Below, one piece after another: positions 33,600 through 43,725 of a DNA stretch of 64,000 bases; within the stretch, counting starts at the first letter, position 1, and the number at the start of each line of letters is the position of its first letter. The translations under genes were made by a program, and so were the position numbers. The stretch is from the NCBI GenBank assembly GCA_022539475.1, contig VCMS01000048.1, forward strand, positions 1-64,000, read 5' to 3'. Under the pieces are notes generated by a model, which did not search any database, had not been told where the DNA came from, and saw only the letters and a program-made list of their open reading frames with translations. The stretch is from Gracilaria domingensis (Eukaryota > Rhodophyta > Florideophyceae > Gracilariales > Gracilariaceae).

Positions 33600-34392
33600 C
33601 TTTATGAAGGTACAGTATTGATATCTATAGAACTGAACCCGCAGCCTGTGTAAAGAATATTCAATGACCTGAGACCTAGAAAAAGTTGAATGTTCAATAT
33701 TTCAAGACTTCGGAGATCCCCAAGAAATGATTAAGCTTTTGCGGAGGACCGCGCATGAACACTCTATATAGCCGCCTGCGAATTTCTGTGCTTGAACGTC
33801 TGTTTCTGCTATATCTTTGTAATCGCTTGTGGCACTTTGTGGCGTACAGAGGCACCAACTTCATCAGATGGACGCATTACGTTCTCCATCAAAGAATCTC
33901 CAAATTCGGAGATCCAAGAATCGTAGAATCTAAGGACGAACTTCGTGCAAAGCTTAGCATGAGCTCATATTTTCTAAATTCTAATCAGCACTTTTGATTT
34001 GATTGATAACATTCTGGTCAGTTCGCCACTGTCGATGAGCTCACGTCCCAGTCTTTCCTCGAGCAGTTTCAAAGATCTCTACTGCGCGCTAAGCTATGAC
34101 AACGTTTTTCTTCAAGGGTTCCGTGGCTGTCTTCCCCGAGATTCGTCCGAGACCCCGAATCCGAAACATAAGGCATAGCCCTTTCTTGCGGTTGCGAAGC
34201 AGTACTGCACTTCTTGCAGGCGGAAACGGCTAAAACGAATGTGTCTCTGTTTAGTGGATGCCTTCTTTAGGAGCTGTTAGTTTTTGGGTTTGACAGCTCG
34301 AGACTAGTTAAGTCTGCAGTGTTATCGCAACCGACAAGAGAAACAAACACCACTGATTTCATGGCTCTCTACCAAAACCTGAAGCAGGTCAT
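33600..34392. other. Divergent intergenic region
   Basis: Shared upstream region of the membrane-protein gene (-) and SDR (+). An 80-codon ATG-started ORF at 33755-33997 has no recognisable features and is not called. A short TTCGGAGATCC motif occurs twice (near 33710 and 33905). Confidence 0.45.
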
Positions 34393-35292
34393 ATGAAATG
34401 CTTGCCCCTAAACGGATCCGGCCTTACAAACATGTCTGAACTAAGAACTGCTTCTGCACTTCCGAAGAGGTGTAGAGAGGGTGGTCCTAAAATTGCGGTC
34501 GTAACCGGAGCTTCTCGAGGACTTGGGCTGGCCCTAGCTTCGAAGCTATTGGACAATAGTTTTGTAGTGATTTGTGCTCAAAGGACATCCTCGATTCTGG
34601 CATCTACTCATGGAAATGCTTTAAATGTTCCACTGGATCTGAACCAAGCACAAAACGTCGAGCTTTTCGCTCAAAGGATGGTCAATGAACTACCGTATAT
34701 TGATTTGCTGATAAACAACGCAGCAATTTGTCCGGAAGATCATTTTGTTCGTGATGTTCACCCTCCTTGGAACCAAGTGATGCAATTGAACTTCTTCGCC
34801 CAGGTTCATCTGACGGAACGGTTGTTGCCCTTGCTGGATGCATCAAGTAGCTTCCCCCGAGTAATCAACATTTCATCTGGTGATGGGGAGCTTGTATTCT
34901 TTGCACCCAAGCTTCGTAATCTACTTTCAAGTCTCAAGAAACAAAAGTCTGTACCACACCTCGTCTCCACGCTTTCAACTTTTGTTTCAGAAACACTTGA
35001 AAAGCATCCGAGCTCCGAACAAGAGTACGTTTTCCATGTTCAGCCAGCATACAGGTCATCCAAAGCTGCATTAAACTGTTATACATGTGTTGCTGCATCA
35101 AGAGCGCAAGAAAAGGGCCGCGTTTCGTTTGTATCTGTCTGCCCTGGTGACGTGGATACATCTATGTATGATCCCGGCGCCATAGCGATGACACCAGTAG
35201 AAGCAGTGGGCAAAATGACAACTGTTCTTGACGTGGAAACAGCTTGTTTATCTGGCAAGTTCCTTCGTTACGGTATCGAAATAGACTGGTAA
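34393..35292 (+). CDS. Short-chain dehydrogenase/reductase (carbonyl-reductase-like)
   Basis: The protein is 299 residues with a Rossmann fold. The cofactor motif is TGASRGLG (residues 38-45), the structural motif NNAA (near 110), the catalytic Ser lies in INISSGDG, and the catalytic Tyr/Lys in AYRSSKAALN (near 222). A PGDVDT segment follows the next strand. Between the Ser and the Tyr there is a long insertion (about 60 residues) as in carbonyl reductase-type SDRs such as CBR1, which are monomeric and NADPH-dependent. The arrangement favours NADP(H), but the substrate is unknown. About 30 residues precede the fold; a second Met lies at 14. Confidence 0.88.
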   Translation: MKCLPLNGSGLTNMSELRTASALPKRCREGGPKIAVVTGASRGLGLALASKLLDNSFVVICAQRTSSILASTHGNALNVPLDLNQAQNVELFAQRMVNELPYIDLLINNAAICPEDHFVRDVHPPWNQVMQLNFFAQVHLTERLLPLLDASSSFPRVINISSGDGELVFFAPKLRNLLSSLKKQKSVPHLVSTLSTFVSETLEKHPSSEQEYVFHVQPAYRSSKAALNCYTCVAASRAQEKGRVSFVSVCPGDVDTSMYDPGAIAMTPVEAVGKMTTVLDVETACLSGKFLRYGIEIDW

Positions 35293-36118
35293 GATGGGTA
35301 GCACCTGGAGCATGAGCATGGAAATCAGGTGTACCGCACGGGCATCTGCCAAGGCAACTTTACCTTTTCGGGTTGTATGGAACGACATACTGGGAGAGCC
35401 ATTGCCTGGGCTCCACGAAAGCATTTACATGCTCACTGCAACTAGCTAATGGCCCCAGCGCTTTACAAGCTGGCAAGCTTTAGCTCATAGAAGGCTTGAA
35501 AATGTTCACGATGTGGGTGAAACTCCACGTTTTCTTCTTCCATGAACAGGACACAAGCGCTTCGTGTTAATCAGCATCTCTCTTTTGAACTTGAGCTCTG
35601 TGAAAGTTGTGGAGTGCTTCGATTCTGATTTGCCGATATGGTGGAACTAATACTGGCGCTCCTTTATCGGGAACCGTCTACATATGAGCCTAAGAAGACA
35701 GTCCAGATGGTAATGTGTGGTATCTCTTTATAGGATTCGAACACAACATACAAACTTAACTAAAGAGATCAATTTAGTTCGACGGGATCCATCATGGTGA
35801 GGAACATACTTGGATTGGAAGATGAAGACTAATCACTCTCTCTGTTGAGCCGACGTTCAAAACTAATTTCGACTTCTTATCGAGTCTCAGAAATATTACG
35901 ATACATGCTATTCACATATGCTTCAGAGTCCCACAAAGGGAAACCACGGTACAGTGGCTGAAGAGCGAGGAAAAGAGAAGTTAGTCTGTGTCGGAGCGTC
36001 AAGATTTTGTATCGCAATCCGATCTTGTCGGATTGCAACCTCCTGCATCTCTGTGGCTATTAAGTTTCCCCACATACGAAGTCAGAAAAGCTGATCAGGT
36101 CGTTAATACTTTCGATTA
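35293..36118. other. Convergent intergenic region
   Basis: Between the 3' ends of SDR (+) and the SGNH hydrolase (-). No gene seen. A hairpin GCAATCCGA-TCTTG-TCGGATTGC lies at about 36011-36033; it resembles the interior units of the MITE at 23.6-24.3 kb and could be a remnant or a 3' processing structure. Confidence 0.45.
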
Positions 36119-37723
36119 TCACTTTGGTGTTACAGTGGTTCCGGTAACTGCCGCTACTGCAGCGGAAGCACGAGAAATATCTTTCTTGGCTGCGTCGGCT
36201 ACATCTGCCGCTTGCCCAACCGCACCAGCAGCGACTGCACTGGCACGGGCACCCGCGCGATGAGTAACATTCGTAGCGGCTTGAACACCCTTCTTGAAAG
36301 CTGATACCATATGCTCCGCAATTCTTTCAGCCCACCGCTTGTAACCAAGCTCTGATGGATGAACACGATCGAGAGTAGAGAAATATTGGACCGGATTGGA
36401 TCCCCATTCATGATTCGGAGGTTGTCCTACAAAATATACCTTCCTCATTGTGCGAGACAGCTGCAACTTTTGCGAGTCCCAGTAATCGTTGAGGAAAATA
36501 ACTATGGAACGTAACGGTTCGTGGAATCTTGGCGTATGATGGACGCCAGGGATGGCGGGCAAAAACACGGAGCAGTCGTCGCCAACCTGCTGGCGAATGT
36601 TTTGAATGAACTCAGCAAGGTCCTGTCGGAACTTGCTCGCGGTTCGAATTGGGGAAATGCGTTTCCAATCGTTCACTCCAGTGACGAGCACGACTGCAGA
36701 TATGTCCCCAATGGTACCGCGCTCCCTTTCACGAATGAGCATTGGGATAATCTTTCGCTTGAGCATTCGAACATCGCCCCCTGTGAGACTCATGGCGTTC
36801 CATTGAACGTCAACGTTGAGCATTTCCGAGAGGTAGCGGGCCACTTGTCTTGGAAGGGCAGGACCGTCACTGGGTCCATCTTCGAAACTAGACTCTCCAC
36901 CCACGCCACTAACAAGAGAGTCGCCAATAATAAGGATACGCTTCCTCTTCACGAAGGACCGCCCGTCTGGAAGGCTTGTTAGTGGCTTCAAATTGGCTTC
37001 CGCAAACTTAGTTTTAGCGCCTTCAACAGCGTTCTTGACCGCATCAGAGATCTTTTGCTCGACGGCGACAGCAGCGGCGGCGGGAGTGGGCAAAATGCGG
37101 GAAACATGGCCTTCCGCGCTCGACAGGGTTTCAGTAAGACGAACAGGGCGTTCCACTCCTGAGCGAGGTCCTTTGGCGTCCGGAGGCGACTCATAGGTGG
37201 CCTTCAGAAACAGGGCCTGACTGAGGCCAACGGTGCTGGCCAGGCCGGCGACCATGCCTACATAGCTCTTCTTTATAGGCTTTGAGACAACGGAGGCAGC
37301 CATCTTAACACGCGAGCGCTTGCTGGAGGTGCGAGAGGAGGCGGTTGTGGTGGTGGTGGTGGTAGAGTCGTCAATCTCCTCAATGCCGCTGCGTGCAATT
37401 GGGGCGGAGGCGGAGGTGGGGGCCGGGAACGGGACGAAGTGGTCGCACGCTGAATGGAACGAAGACGAGGAAGAGGAGGAGTCAGACCCGACGACGGAAT
37501 CGGGCGGGGTAGGAGGTGTCGGATACGCGAGCTCGGTGGGGGAAGTGGACGGAACCGGCCTAGGGTCGAGCGGGTGCTTAATTCTCTGCACGCGCACGTA
37601 ATGGAGAGACTCCTCGTAGATGGTGCCGTCGGGATCTGCCCTTGACTCTGCGGAGGGCGGTGGCGGCGGGGCGCGGGGCGGACGTCGCGCAGTGGCGTGC
37701 GACTGCCGGGAGCGCGGACGCAT
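36119..37723 (-). CDS. SGNH/GDSL-type hydrolase with disordered N-terminus
   Basis: The protein is 534 residues from the ATG at 37723; the frame is open farther, but through a poly-C run and with no ATG. The first 170 residues are disordered and rich in Pro, Ser and Thr. A weakly hydrophobic segment near 160-185 (YVGMVAGLASTVGLSQALFL) could be a membrane anchor. The SGNH domain follows: block I RILIIGDSLVSGVG (near 268), block II Gly in SLTGGDVRM, block III VLVTGVNDW (near 348), and block V DRVHPSELGYKRW (near 453), giving the Ser, Gly, Asn and Asp/His catalytic set. An Ala-rich helical tail ends the protein. Family members are esterases or lipases; the substrate is unknown. Confidence 0.85.
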   Translation of the reverse strand: MRPRSRQSHATARRPPRAPPPPPSAESRADPDGTIYEESLHYVRVQRIKHPLDPRPVPSTSPTELAYPTPPTPPDSVVGSDSSSSSSSFHSACDHFVPFPAPTSASAPIARSGIEEIDDSTTTTTTTASSRTSSKRSRVKMAASVVSKPIKKSYVGMVAGLASTVGLSQALFLKATYESPPDAKGPRSGVERPVRLTETLSSAEGHVSRILPTPAAAAVAVEQKISDAVKNAVEGAKTKFAEANLKPLTSLPDGRSFVKRKRILIIGDSLVSGVGGESSFEDGPSDGPALPRQVARYLSEMLNVDVQWNAMSLTGGDVRMLKRKIIPMLIRERERGTIGDISAVVLVTGVNDWKRISPIRTASKFRQDLAEFIQNIRQQVGDDCSVFLPAIPGVHHTPRFHEPLRSIVIFLNDYWDSQKLQLSRTMRKVYFVGQPPNHEWGSNPVQYFSTLDRVHPSELGYKRWAERIAEHMVSAFKKGVQAATNVTHRAGARASAVAAGAVGQAADVADAAKKDISRASAAVAAVTGTTVTPK

Positions 37724-38657
37724 TGTGGGGGGGGGGGGGGGGGGGGGAGGAGGACGACGGGAGCGGACGGAGCGTGCGAGCGGAGGCTGCGAAACGTACG
37801 TCGACGGAGGGACCGTGGCTGGGTTTAGGGCGGGGGGAGGGCGCCATGTGGGCCGTGCCCATTGGACGCGATGCGAATTTGATGCGCACCTTTCCAACGT
37901 GTAAGCACTGCGCTGTGTGCGCGCCGCCAAGATTCGCGGCTGCGCGCCGCTTCTGAATGGGAAAGCGCGCCTTTTTGCCCAGCATGGCGAAAAGCGCTCG
38001 CTGCCGGCTCGAGCCTCGAGGCTGCTCCATGGGCATGGGGAGGCGGATGCGCGAGCGCGCCGCGCCTTGTTGGGCCGCGCTCGCCGTTACTGCTCGGAGG
38101 CGAGTCGAAGACGCTCTTCGCCGATTCAGCCTGATGCGGCGCTGAACGTGTATCGACCTGGACCTCGCCGTCCTGACGTCGCGTTTGTCCAGCCGTTTAG
38201 CTCTCGAGTTCCGTTGCCGAGATGCGCACCGTTTAATCTTGATTTTCCCCGCGGGCCGCCGTAAATTGAAGCCTCCACAGAGTGGGAGTCCACACAAAAC
38301 GACAGCCAGACGCTTAATCAGAAATGCTTGGCTGCAAGCAATATTCTCAGCCCTCCTAGAGCGCTAGCCTACCGCCCAGGTGGAACGTAAGGTCGTGAGC
38401 CTGAATTAGTGTGGACCACCACTTCGCAATCGCGAACAACACCGTCTGCTTGCAGGATGCAAACGCACCCCACATACCGTACACGCAGCGATACCCAGGC
38501 GTTGCATGCGGGGCATTGCCACGCAATTCCTATCTCGACGCATCTCGTGAGCAACCGACGGGTCAATGGCAACAAAAACGGAGCTTTACAAGTAGCGAGC
38601 ATTGCCTCACAAAAACAAGACCTCAGCTCTTATGTATCTGGTGCTTCGCATCCGAGC
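37724..38657. promoter_or_regulatory. SGNH upstream region with poly-G tract and CCAAT box
   Basis: A 21-base G run (37727-37747) stands three bases upstream of the SGNH start codon; in the sense of the gene it is a C run within a pyrimidine-rich leader. An ATTGG (CCAAT on the sense strand) lies at 37861-37865. Farther right no gene is seen up to the GcvT stop. Confidence 0.55.
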
Positions 38658-39857
38658 CTACTCAGGAACCCTGTAGTAGTTGCTCGGCACAAGCGGCATT
38701 TTCTTCACCTCAATCGGATTCACGCGCGATCGAACCTGAACCTGCAGATGGGTTCCGCTCTTATTGAACGGCTTGTTAGCGTAGCCCATTCCGATAGCCA
38801 TACCCAAGCTGGGGCTAAATCCGCCGCTGGTGACAGTACCCACCTGCTCTCCGTCCTCATTAAGTAGCGTTTCTCCGCCACGCGCCGGAGCGCCCTTGGG
38901 CATCACGAACGCCATCCTTCGTCGCGTGATGCCCTCATTGAGGTGCTTGAGGATGGTTTCAGCGCCAAGGAAACCTCCCTCCTCTCTTCTTCTCTTACCA
39001 ATTGTCCACACGAGCCCAGCCTCCACCGGGGACGTGGTCTCATCAATGTCATTTCCGTACAGGCATAAACCAGCTTCAAGTCGCAGGGAATCGCGCGCAC
39101 CCAGACCAGTGGGACGAACGTCCTCACGACCAGTGAGTGTCTCAAACAATTCTATGGTCTTATCCGCCGGCACAGACAGCTCAAAGCCGTCTTCGCCAGT
39201 GTAACCGCAGCGTGTGACATGGCATGGAATGCCGTTGACGCTCATGGGCGCGCATGACATGAAGGGCATTTTGACAAAGTCAAAATCTGGCACGAGCTCA
39301 GACATGACTGTCATAGCGCTCGGCCCCTGTAGAGCTAGCAGTTCATGGTCATCAATGATCTGCAGACTGACATCCATGCCGCTGGCATTGGCAGCCTGCA
39401 TGTGCTCGCGGATATGCGCAATGTCCTTGTCTTTACATGCGCCATTGATGACCATGCCAATGCTATCGCCAAGATTTGAAATGATGGTATCGTCAATGAT
39501 ACCACCTTCCGGGGTGGTGATGACAGACAGCTGAGCGCGACTGGGTTCGATGGCGGCCACGTCTGCGACGACCAACCGCTCCAGGAAGCGCGTGCGGTCC
39601 GCACCGTGCAGCACAATCTGCCCCATGTGCGAGACATCGAACAAACCGGCCGAGGAGCGCACAAACAGATGGGAGTCCTTGATACCGTCCGGGTACTGCA
39701 CGGGCATTGAATAGCCGGCAAACGGGACCATTTTGCCGCCGAGCTCAACATGCTTGTCGTGCAGCACAGTGGCCTTGAGCGGCGGCTCGGCGGAAGCCGG
39801 CACGGCCAGCGCGCGTCGCGGCAGCGAACGTAGCAGCGAGGAACGAGCGGCAATCAT
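38658..39857 (-). CDS. GCVT: Glycine cleavage system T-protein (aminomethyltransferase)
   Basis: The protein is 399 residues, single exon. The first 25 residues (RSSLLRSLPRRALAVP) are a mitochondrial targeting peptide. Domain landmarks follow in order: HVELGGKMVPFAGYSMPVQY, AGLFDVSHMGQI, LVVADVAAIEP, a GGIIDDTII segment with the aspartates that hold folate, ALQGPSAMTVM, CGYTGEDGFELS, GLGARDSLRLEAGLCLYGND, and a C-terminal barrel with GTVTSGGFSPSLG. It releases ammonia from the lipoyl-bound aminomethyl group of H-protein and passes the one-carbon unit to tetrahydrofolate, in mitochondria. Its promoter is shared with actin on the other side. Confidence 0.96.
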   Translation of the reverse strand: MIAARSSLLRSLPRRALAVPASAEPPLKATVLHDKHVELGGKMVPFAGYSMPVQYPDGIKDSHLFVRSSAGLFDVSHMGQIVLHGADRTRFLERLVVADVAAIEPSRAQLSVITTPEGGIIDDTIISNLGDSIGMVINGACKDKDIAHIREHMQAANASGMDVSLQIIDDHELLALQGPSAMTVMSELVPDFDFVKMPFMSCAPMSVNGIPCHVTRCGYTGEDGFELSVPADKTIELFETLTGREDVRPTGLGARDSLRLEAGLCLYGNDIDETTSPVEAGLVWTIGKRRREEGGFLGAETILKHLNEGITRRRMAFVMPKGAPARGGETLLNEDGEQVGTVTSGGFSPSLGMAIGMGYANKPFNKSGTHLQVQVRSRVNPIEVKKMPLVPSNYYRVPE

Positions 39858-40817
39858 GGCGGCAGAGGTGGCGCGCGAGCGGAGGGGGAGGCGGTGGGGG
39901 CGGGGGGAGAGCGCACTCCGAGGGCGAAGGGCGGCTCTCAGGGGTTAAACGAAGATGAAGGCGAGGCGCGCGCGGGGATTATGTTTCGCGCTGCGCCAGA
40001 TCCGACGTGTGGCTGTGGCGCCGGCTCCGCATCGCAAGCGCCAGCCAACCAGACGCCGCGGCACGGCGCGCGCCGTGCGCGCTGTCCAGCGCGCGCAGCT
40101 GGCGCAGCTGGCACAGCTGGCGCGGCCGGCGCAGTTGGCCCGCGGGCGCATTTTCGAACGGCGCGTGCGCCGCGCGCAGGCGCGGGGGATTCAACATTCG
40201 AATTCGAATGCAGCAGACAAGAGCCGCCAAGCGCGGCCACGCGCGCGGCCACGCGCGCGCGCGCCAGACGGCGCAGAGCACGTACGGCGCCGCCAATGCG
40301 CGCGCCGCGCGCGGCACGCGCTGGCCCGACAGCGCCGCCGCTCGGCGCGGTGGTATCAGCCGCCGCGGCTGATAATGCACCGCGCGCTGCTGAGAGATGC
40401 GCACAGCGCTTGCTGACGGCGCACGCGCCTTCTGTTCCGAGTGCAATGGCTGCCTTCCAGCCGCCCGCCGCCGCTCGTCATCCGCGCGCCTTTTGTATGC
40501 ACATCGCGTCTTGCTCCTCAGCATTCAAATTGCGCCCCGCAACCGCTGTGCGCCCGATTCTTCGCCTCTCCCCCCTACGCCCCTCTCCCGCAGCCATCAG
40601 CAAAATTGCTCTCGTTAGTGCTCTCCTCTTACACTGACACTATAAAAGCTTCGCGCTGCAACCCCGCCTCCACTGCTCTACACCCCGCCCTTCGCGCTCC
40701 TCTACCTCGCCTTCTGCTTCCGCCCATCTGCCCTCCCGCTAGCTTCTGCCCGAGTCGACAGCCCTCCTCTCAGTCTAGTCACTCCAGTCCTTTCTCCTCG
40801 TCTAACTCACCTCCATC
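39858..40817. promoter_or_regulatory. Divergent CpG-rich promoter of GcvT and actin
   Basis: Bases 39960-40400 are dominated by GCGCGC. A CCAAT motif lies at 40293-40297, a GcvT-side purine-rich plus strand at 39870-39920, and an actin-side TATA box at 40641-40648 followed by a pyrimidine-rich leader to the ATG at 40818. Open frames through this stretch are compositional. Confidence 0.65.
40641..40648 (+). promoter_or_regulatory. TATA box of actin
   Basis: TATAAAAG lies 177 bases before the actin ATG and heads a pyrimidine-rich leader, consistent with a strong housekeeping promoter. Confidence 0.65.
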
Positions 40818-42115
40818 ATGCAGTTCAAGCCCGCTGTCGTTATTGACAATGGTTCCGGTCGATGCAAGACTGGCCTCGCTGGTGAAGATGCCCCCAAGGC
40901 CGTCTTTCCCGCCGTCATCGGCAAACCCAAGCAAAAGGTAAGTCCCCCGCCACTTCCTTGTCTGCCATTCACATTGCTCACCTAACACAATGTCTATCGC
41001 TTTTTATCTCAGGGAATTATGGTTGGATCTGGTACTAAGGATGAATACGTTGGTGACGGAGCCATGGCTCGTCGTGGCGTCCTCATCATTAAATACCCGC
41101 TTGAACACGGTATCGTCACCAACTGGGACGACATGGAAAAGATCTGGCATCACGCCTTCTACTCCGAGCTTCGCGTCGACCCGCAGGAGCACCCTGTCTT
41201 GCTCACTGAAGCCCCTCTCAACCCGAAGGCCAATCGTGAGCGCATGACTCAGATCATGTTCGAGTCCTTCTCTATCCCCGCTTTCTACGTTGCTATCCAG
41301 GCTGTGCTGTCTCTCTATGCCTCTGGACGTACTTCTGGTATTGTCGTCGATTCTGGAGATGGTGTCACTCACACTGTCCCTATTTATGAAGGTTATTCCC
41401 TCCCTCACGCTGTCTTGCGTATTGATCTTGCGGGCCGTGATCTTACTGAGTGGATGGCTAAACTCCTGCAACAGCGTGGCTACTCGTTCACTACCTCTGC
41501 AGAAAAGGAAATTGTTCGTGACATCAAGCAACAGCTTTGCTACGTTGCTGAGGACTACGATAAGGAATTGGCTAATGCTGACAGCAACTCTTCTCTCGAG
41601 AAGGAGTATGAGTTACCTGACGGACAGACCATCACTGTGGCCGCCGAGCGTTTCCAGTGCCCTGAAGCTTTGTTCAAGCCCGAACTTCTCGGAAACGAAA
41701 TGTCGGGTATGCACAAGACCGCGTACGATTCTATTATGAAGACCGATATTGATATCCGTAAGGATCTCTACAACAACGTAAGTTTGTCCTTAATGCGTCC
41801 TTTTTCACATCAAGTCGGATCGCATGTTCTCCGTTTACTGACCACGGCACATTGTTCTTTTTGTCATAACTACAGATTGTCATGTCTGGTGGAACCACAA
41901 TGTTCCAAGGCATTGCTTCTCGTGTCCAAAAGGAATTGGAGACTTTGGCCCCTCCCTCCATGAAGATTAAGGTCGTTGCCCCGCCGGAGCGTCAGTACTC
42001 TGTGTGGATTGGTGGCTCTATCCTTTCATCTCTTTCTACTTTCCAGCAGATGTGGGTGTCTAAGGCCGAATATGACGAAATGGGTCCCTCAATTGTTCAC
42101 CGCAAGTGCTTCTAA
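40818..42115 (+). CDS. ACT: Actin, three exons
   Basis: Exons are 40818-40937, 41013-41777 and 41876-42115. Both introns are phase 0 with GTAAGT donors (75 and 98 bases). The joined protein is 374 residues, the usual actin length. Landmarks: [20 protein letters not shown] (phosphate loop 1), the DNase-binding loop region [35 protein letters not shown] (phosphate loop 2), [60 protein letters not shown] and the terminal HRKCF. It is conventional actin rather than an Arp, but diverged (GRCKTG for GMCKAG, shortened acidic N-terminus [17 protein letters not shown] for the usual QGVMVGMG region). Confidence 0.95.
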
Positions 42116-42340
42116 ATCTATGTAGTACTCTGATCTCTTTTTTTTAACTAGTCCATGGTGCCGGTTGGGGGCTCATGGCTTTTTGTTTTACTTGTAGAGT
42201 AACATGGTAGTGCTTAAATCAAGGATCAAGCTTAACGCCTTTCTTTTTCCTCCCGATTTTCCATTCTCTTCATGTGTGGAAGGCATTAGCCTTGCTCACG
42301 GCTTTGTCCCCAAACAAAGGATTCTGGAAAGCCAGTAAAC

Positions 42341-42424
42341 TTTTTGATTCTCCTACACATGACGCTGCACTCTACGTAGACTTTTGATTCTCCTACGCAT
42401 GACGCTGCACTACTGTACGTAGAG
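42341..42424. repeat. Two-copy tandem duplication of about 40 bp
   Basis: The unit TTTTGATTCTCCTAC[A/G]CATGACGCTGCACT...ACGTAGA occurs twice head to tail (about 42341-42381 and 42382-42424), differing by one substitution and a small indel. It lies between actin's 3' end and the methyltransferase start, so it may sit in the promoter of the latter. Confidence 0.85.
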
Positions 42425-42529
42425 CTAGGCTCGAGAGTCATCAAAGTCAGTGCTGTCGGTCAACATAAAAGAAGTTGAGCAGTGGGCCCGTTGACGAAGA
42501 TCTTTTTGGCTTTCGAGCAGCGGGCTTTC

Positions 42530-43725
42530 ATGCTGGAAGCAGTTGGGCTGCCCCGGCACGCAATGAAAGGACGCGTCCAACCACTGACAAGCAAATGGTA
42601 CGAGTGGCTGGACTCTTTTCCCGGACCTGTTATTCTCGATGGTGGTCTAGGGTTCATACTAGAAGACCGAGGAAATGATCTTGACGAAGGCGGGCTTTGG
42701 AGTGGTAGGTTACTCGTCGCAAATCCGAACGAGGTAAGGTGTCTACCTTCTCATATTTTCCATACGTTTCAGGTGTAGTTGACCTGGAGGCTCTCTTCTA
42801 ACCAGATTCTACCTGGATTATACTTCAGTTGAAAACAGTTGCGAAAGAATGGCTGGACTGTGGTGCAGATATTATCTCGACGGCGACTTACCAGGTAAAC
42901 ACGAAAATGCTCGAAGAAGAGTTTAGTCTTAGTTCTAAGGAAGCGAAAGAAGCGATGCACTCGGCATGGAATGTGCTGGATAACGCTAGGCGCGAATTCT
43001 GGGAACAACTCACGGAGGATCAGCAACAGAGTAGGAGATATCCTGTCATAGCAGTTTCTTGCGGCCCATACAGCGCAATTTTGCCGAACATCAGTGAGTA
43101 TTCAGGAAAGTACGATGGAGTTACCGAGGACGATATTCGACAATTCCATTTGGAACGGTTGCAGTCTTTGCAAGAGCTCATTCCATGGACCGTTTCCGAT
43201 TTAGATCAGAAGACTATTCTGTGCTTCGAAACCATTGGGAATACAATAGAGGCTGAGTTGATCGCTCAGCTCATGGGAACAGACGAACTTCGTCACATTC
43301 CATATTGGATAAGCTTTCAGTGCAAAGATGCGCTTCACATTTCATGTGGGGATCTTCTATCGAAGGCGGTTGAGGCCGCCATCGTGCACCACGCGAAGCC
43401 GAATTTGGTCGCTATCGGGGTCAATTGTGTCGATGCTTTTGAGATTCAGTCACTGCAGGGAGTACTTCGTAGTACTATCTCAAGTCACGTAGCCGAATTT
43501 GGAGATAGCCACAGGCGAGTGGATACTGTTTGTTACCCGAACAGTGGTGAAGTTTGGTCTCTTGGCGGATGGTATTGGAGAAACGAAATGCGTTTGAACT
43601 ATTCCGAATGGGCAAAGTTAACGTGCGGTACCCAAAGCAAGATTGTAGGTGGATGTTGCCGCGTAGGGCCTGATTACATTCGCGCTCTTCAAAGGGAGCG
43701 AGTTCGCCTATCTGGCCGTCCATGA
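42530..43725 (+). CDS. Homocysteine S-methyltransferase, two exons
   Basis: Exon 1 is 42530-42733 and exon 2 is 42829-43725, with a 95-base phase-0 intron (donor GTAAGG). The joined protein is 366 residues. The join reconstructs the family core: VILDGGLGFILEDRGND, LLVANPNE then LKTVAKEWLDCGAD and ISTATYQVN. Zinc ligands are the Cys in VAIGVNCVDAF and the paired Cys in KIVGGCCRVGPDYIRAL. The enzyme transfers a methyl group (from S-methylmethionine or S-adenosylmethionine in relatives) to homocysteine to make methionine, and is probably cytosolic. The start is the first ATG in frame; another Met lies 11 codons on. An insertion with EDQQQSRRYPVIAVSCGPYS is typical of the eukaryotic branch. Confidence 0.92.

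Noticed and set aside
35715-35750. GGATTCGAAC, like the T-arm of a tRNA on the minus strand
   Set aside because: No acceptor, D-arm or anticodon arm can be built around it.
39938-40637. Open frames between GcvT and actin
   Set aside because: Same compositional artefact: GCGCGC promoter sequence with Arg/Ala-rich translations on both strands.
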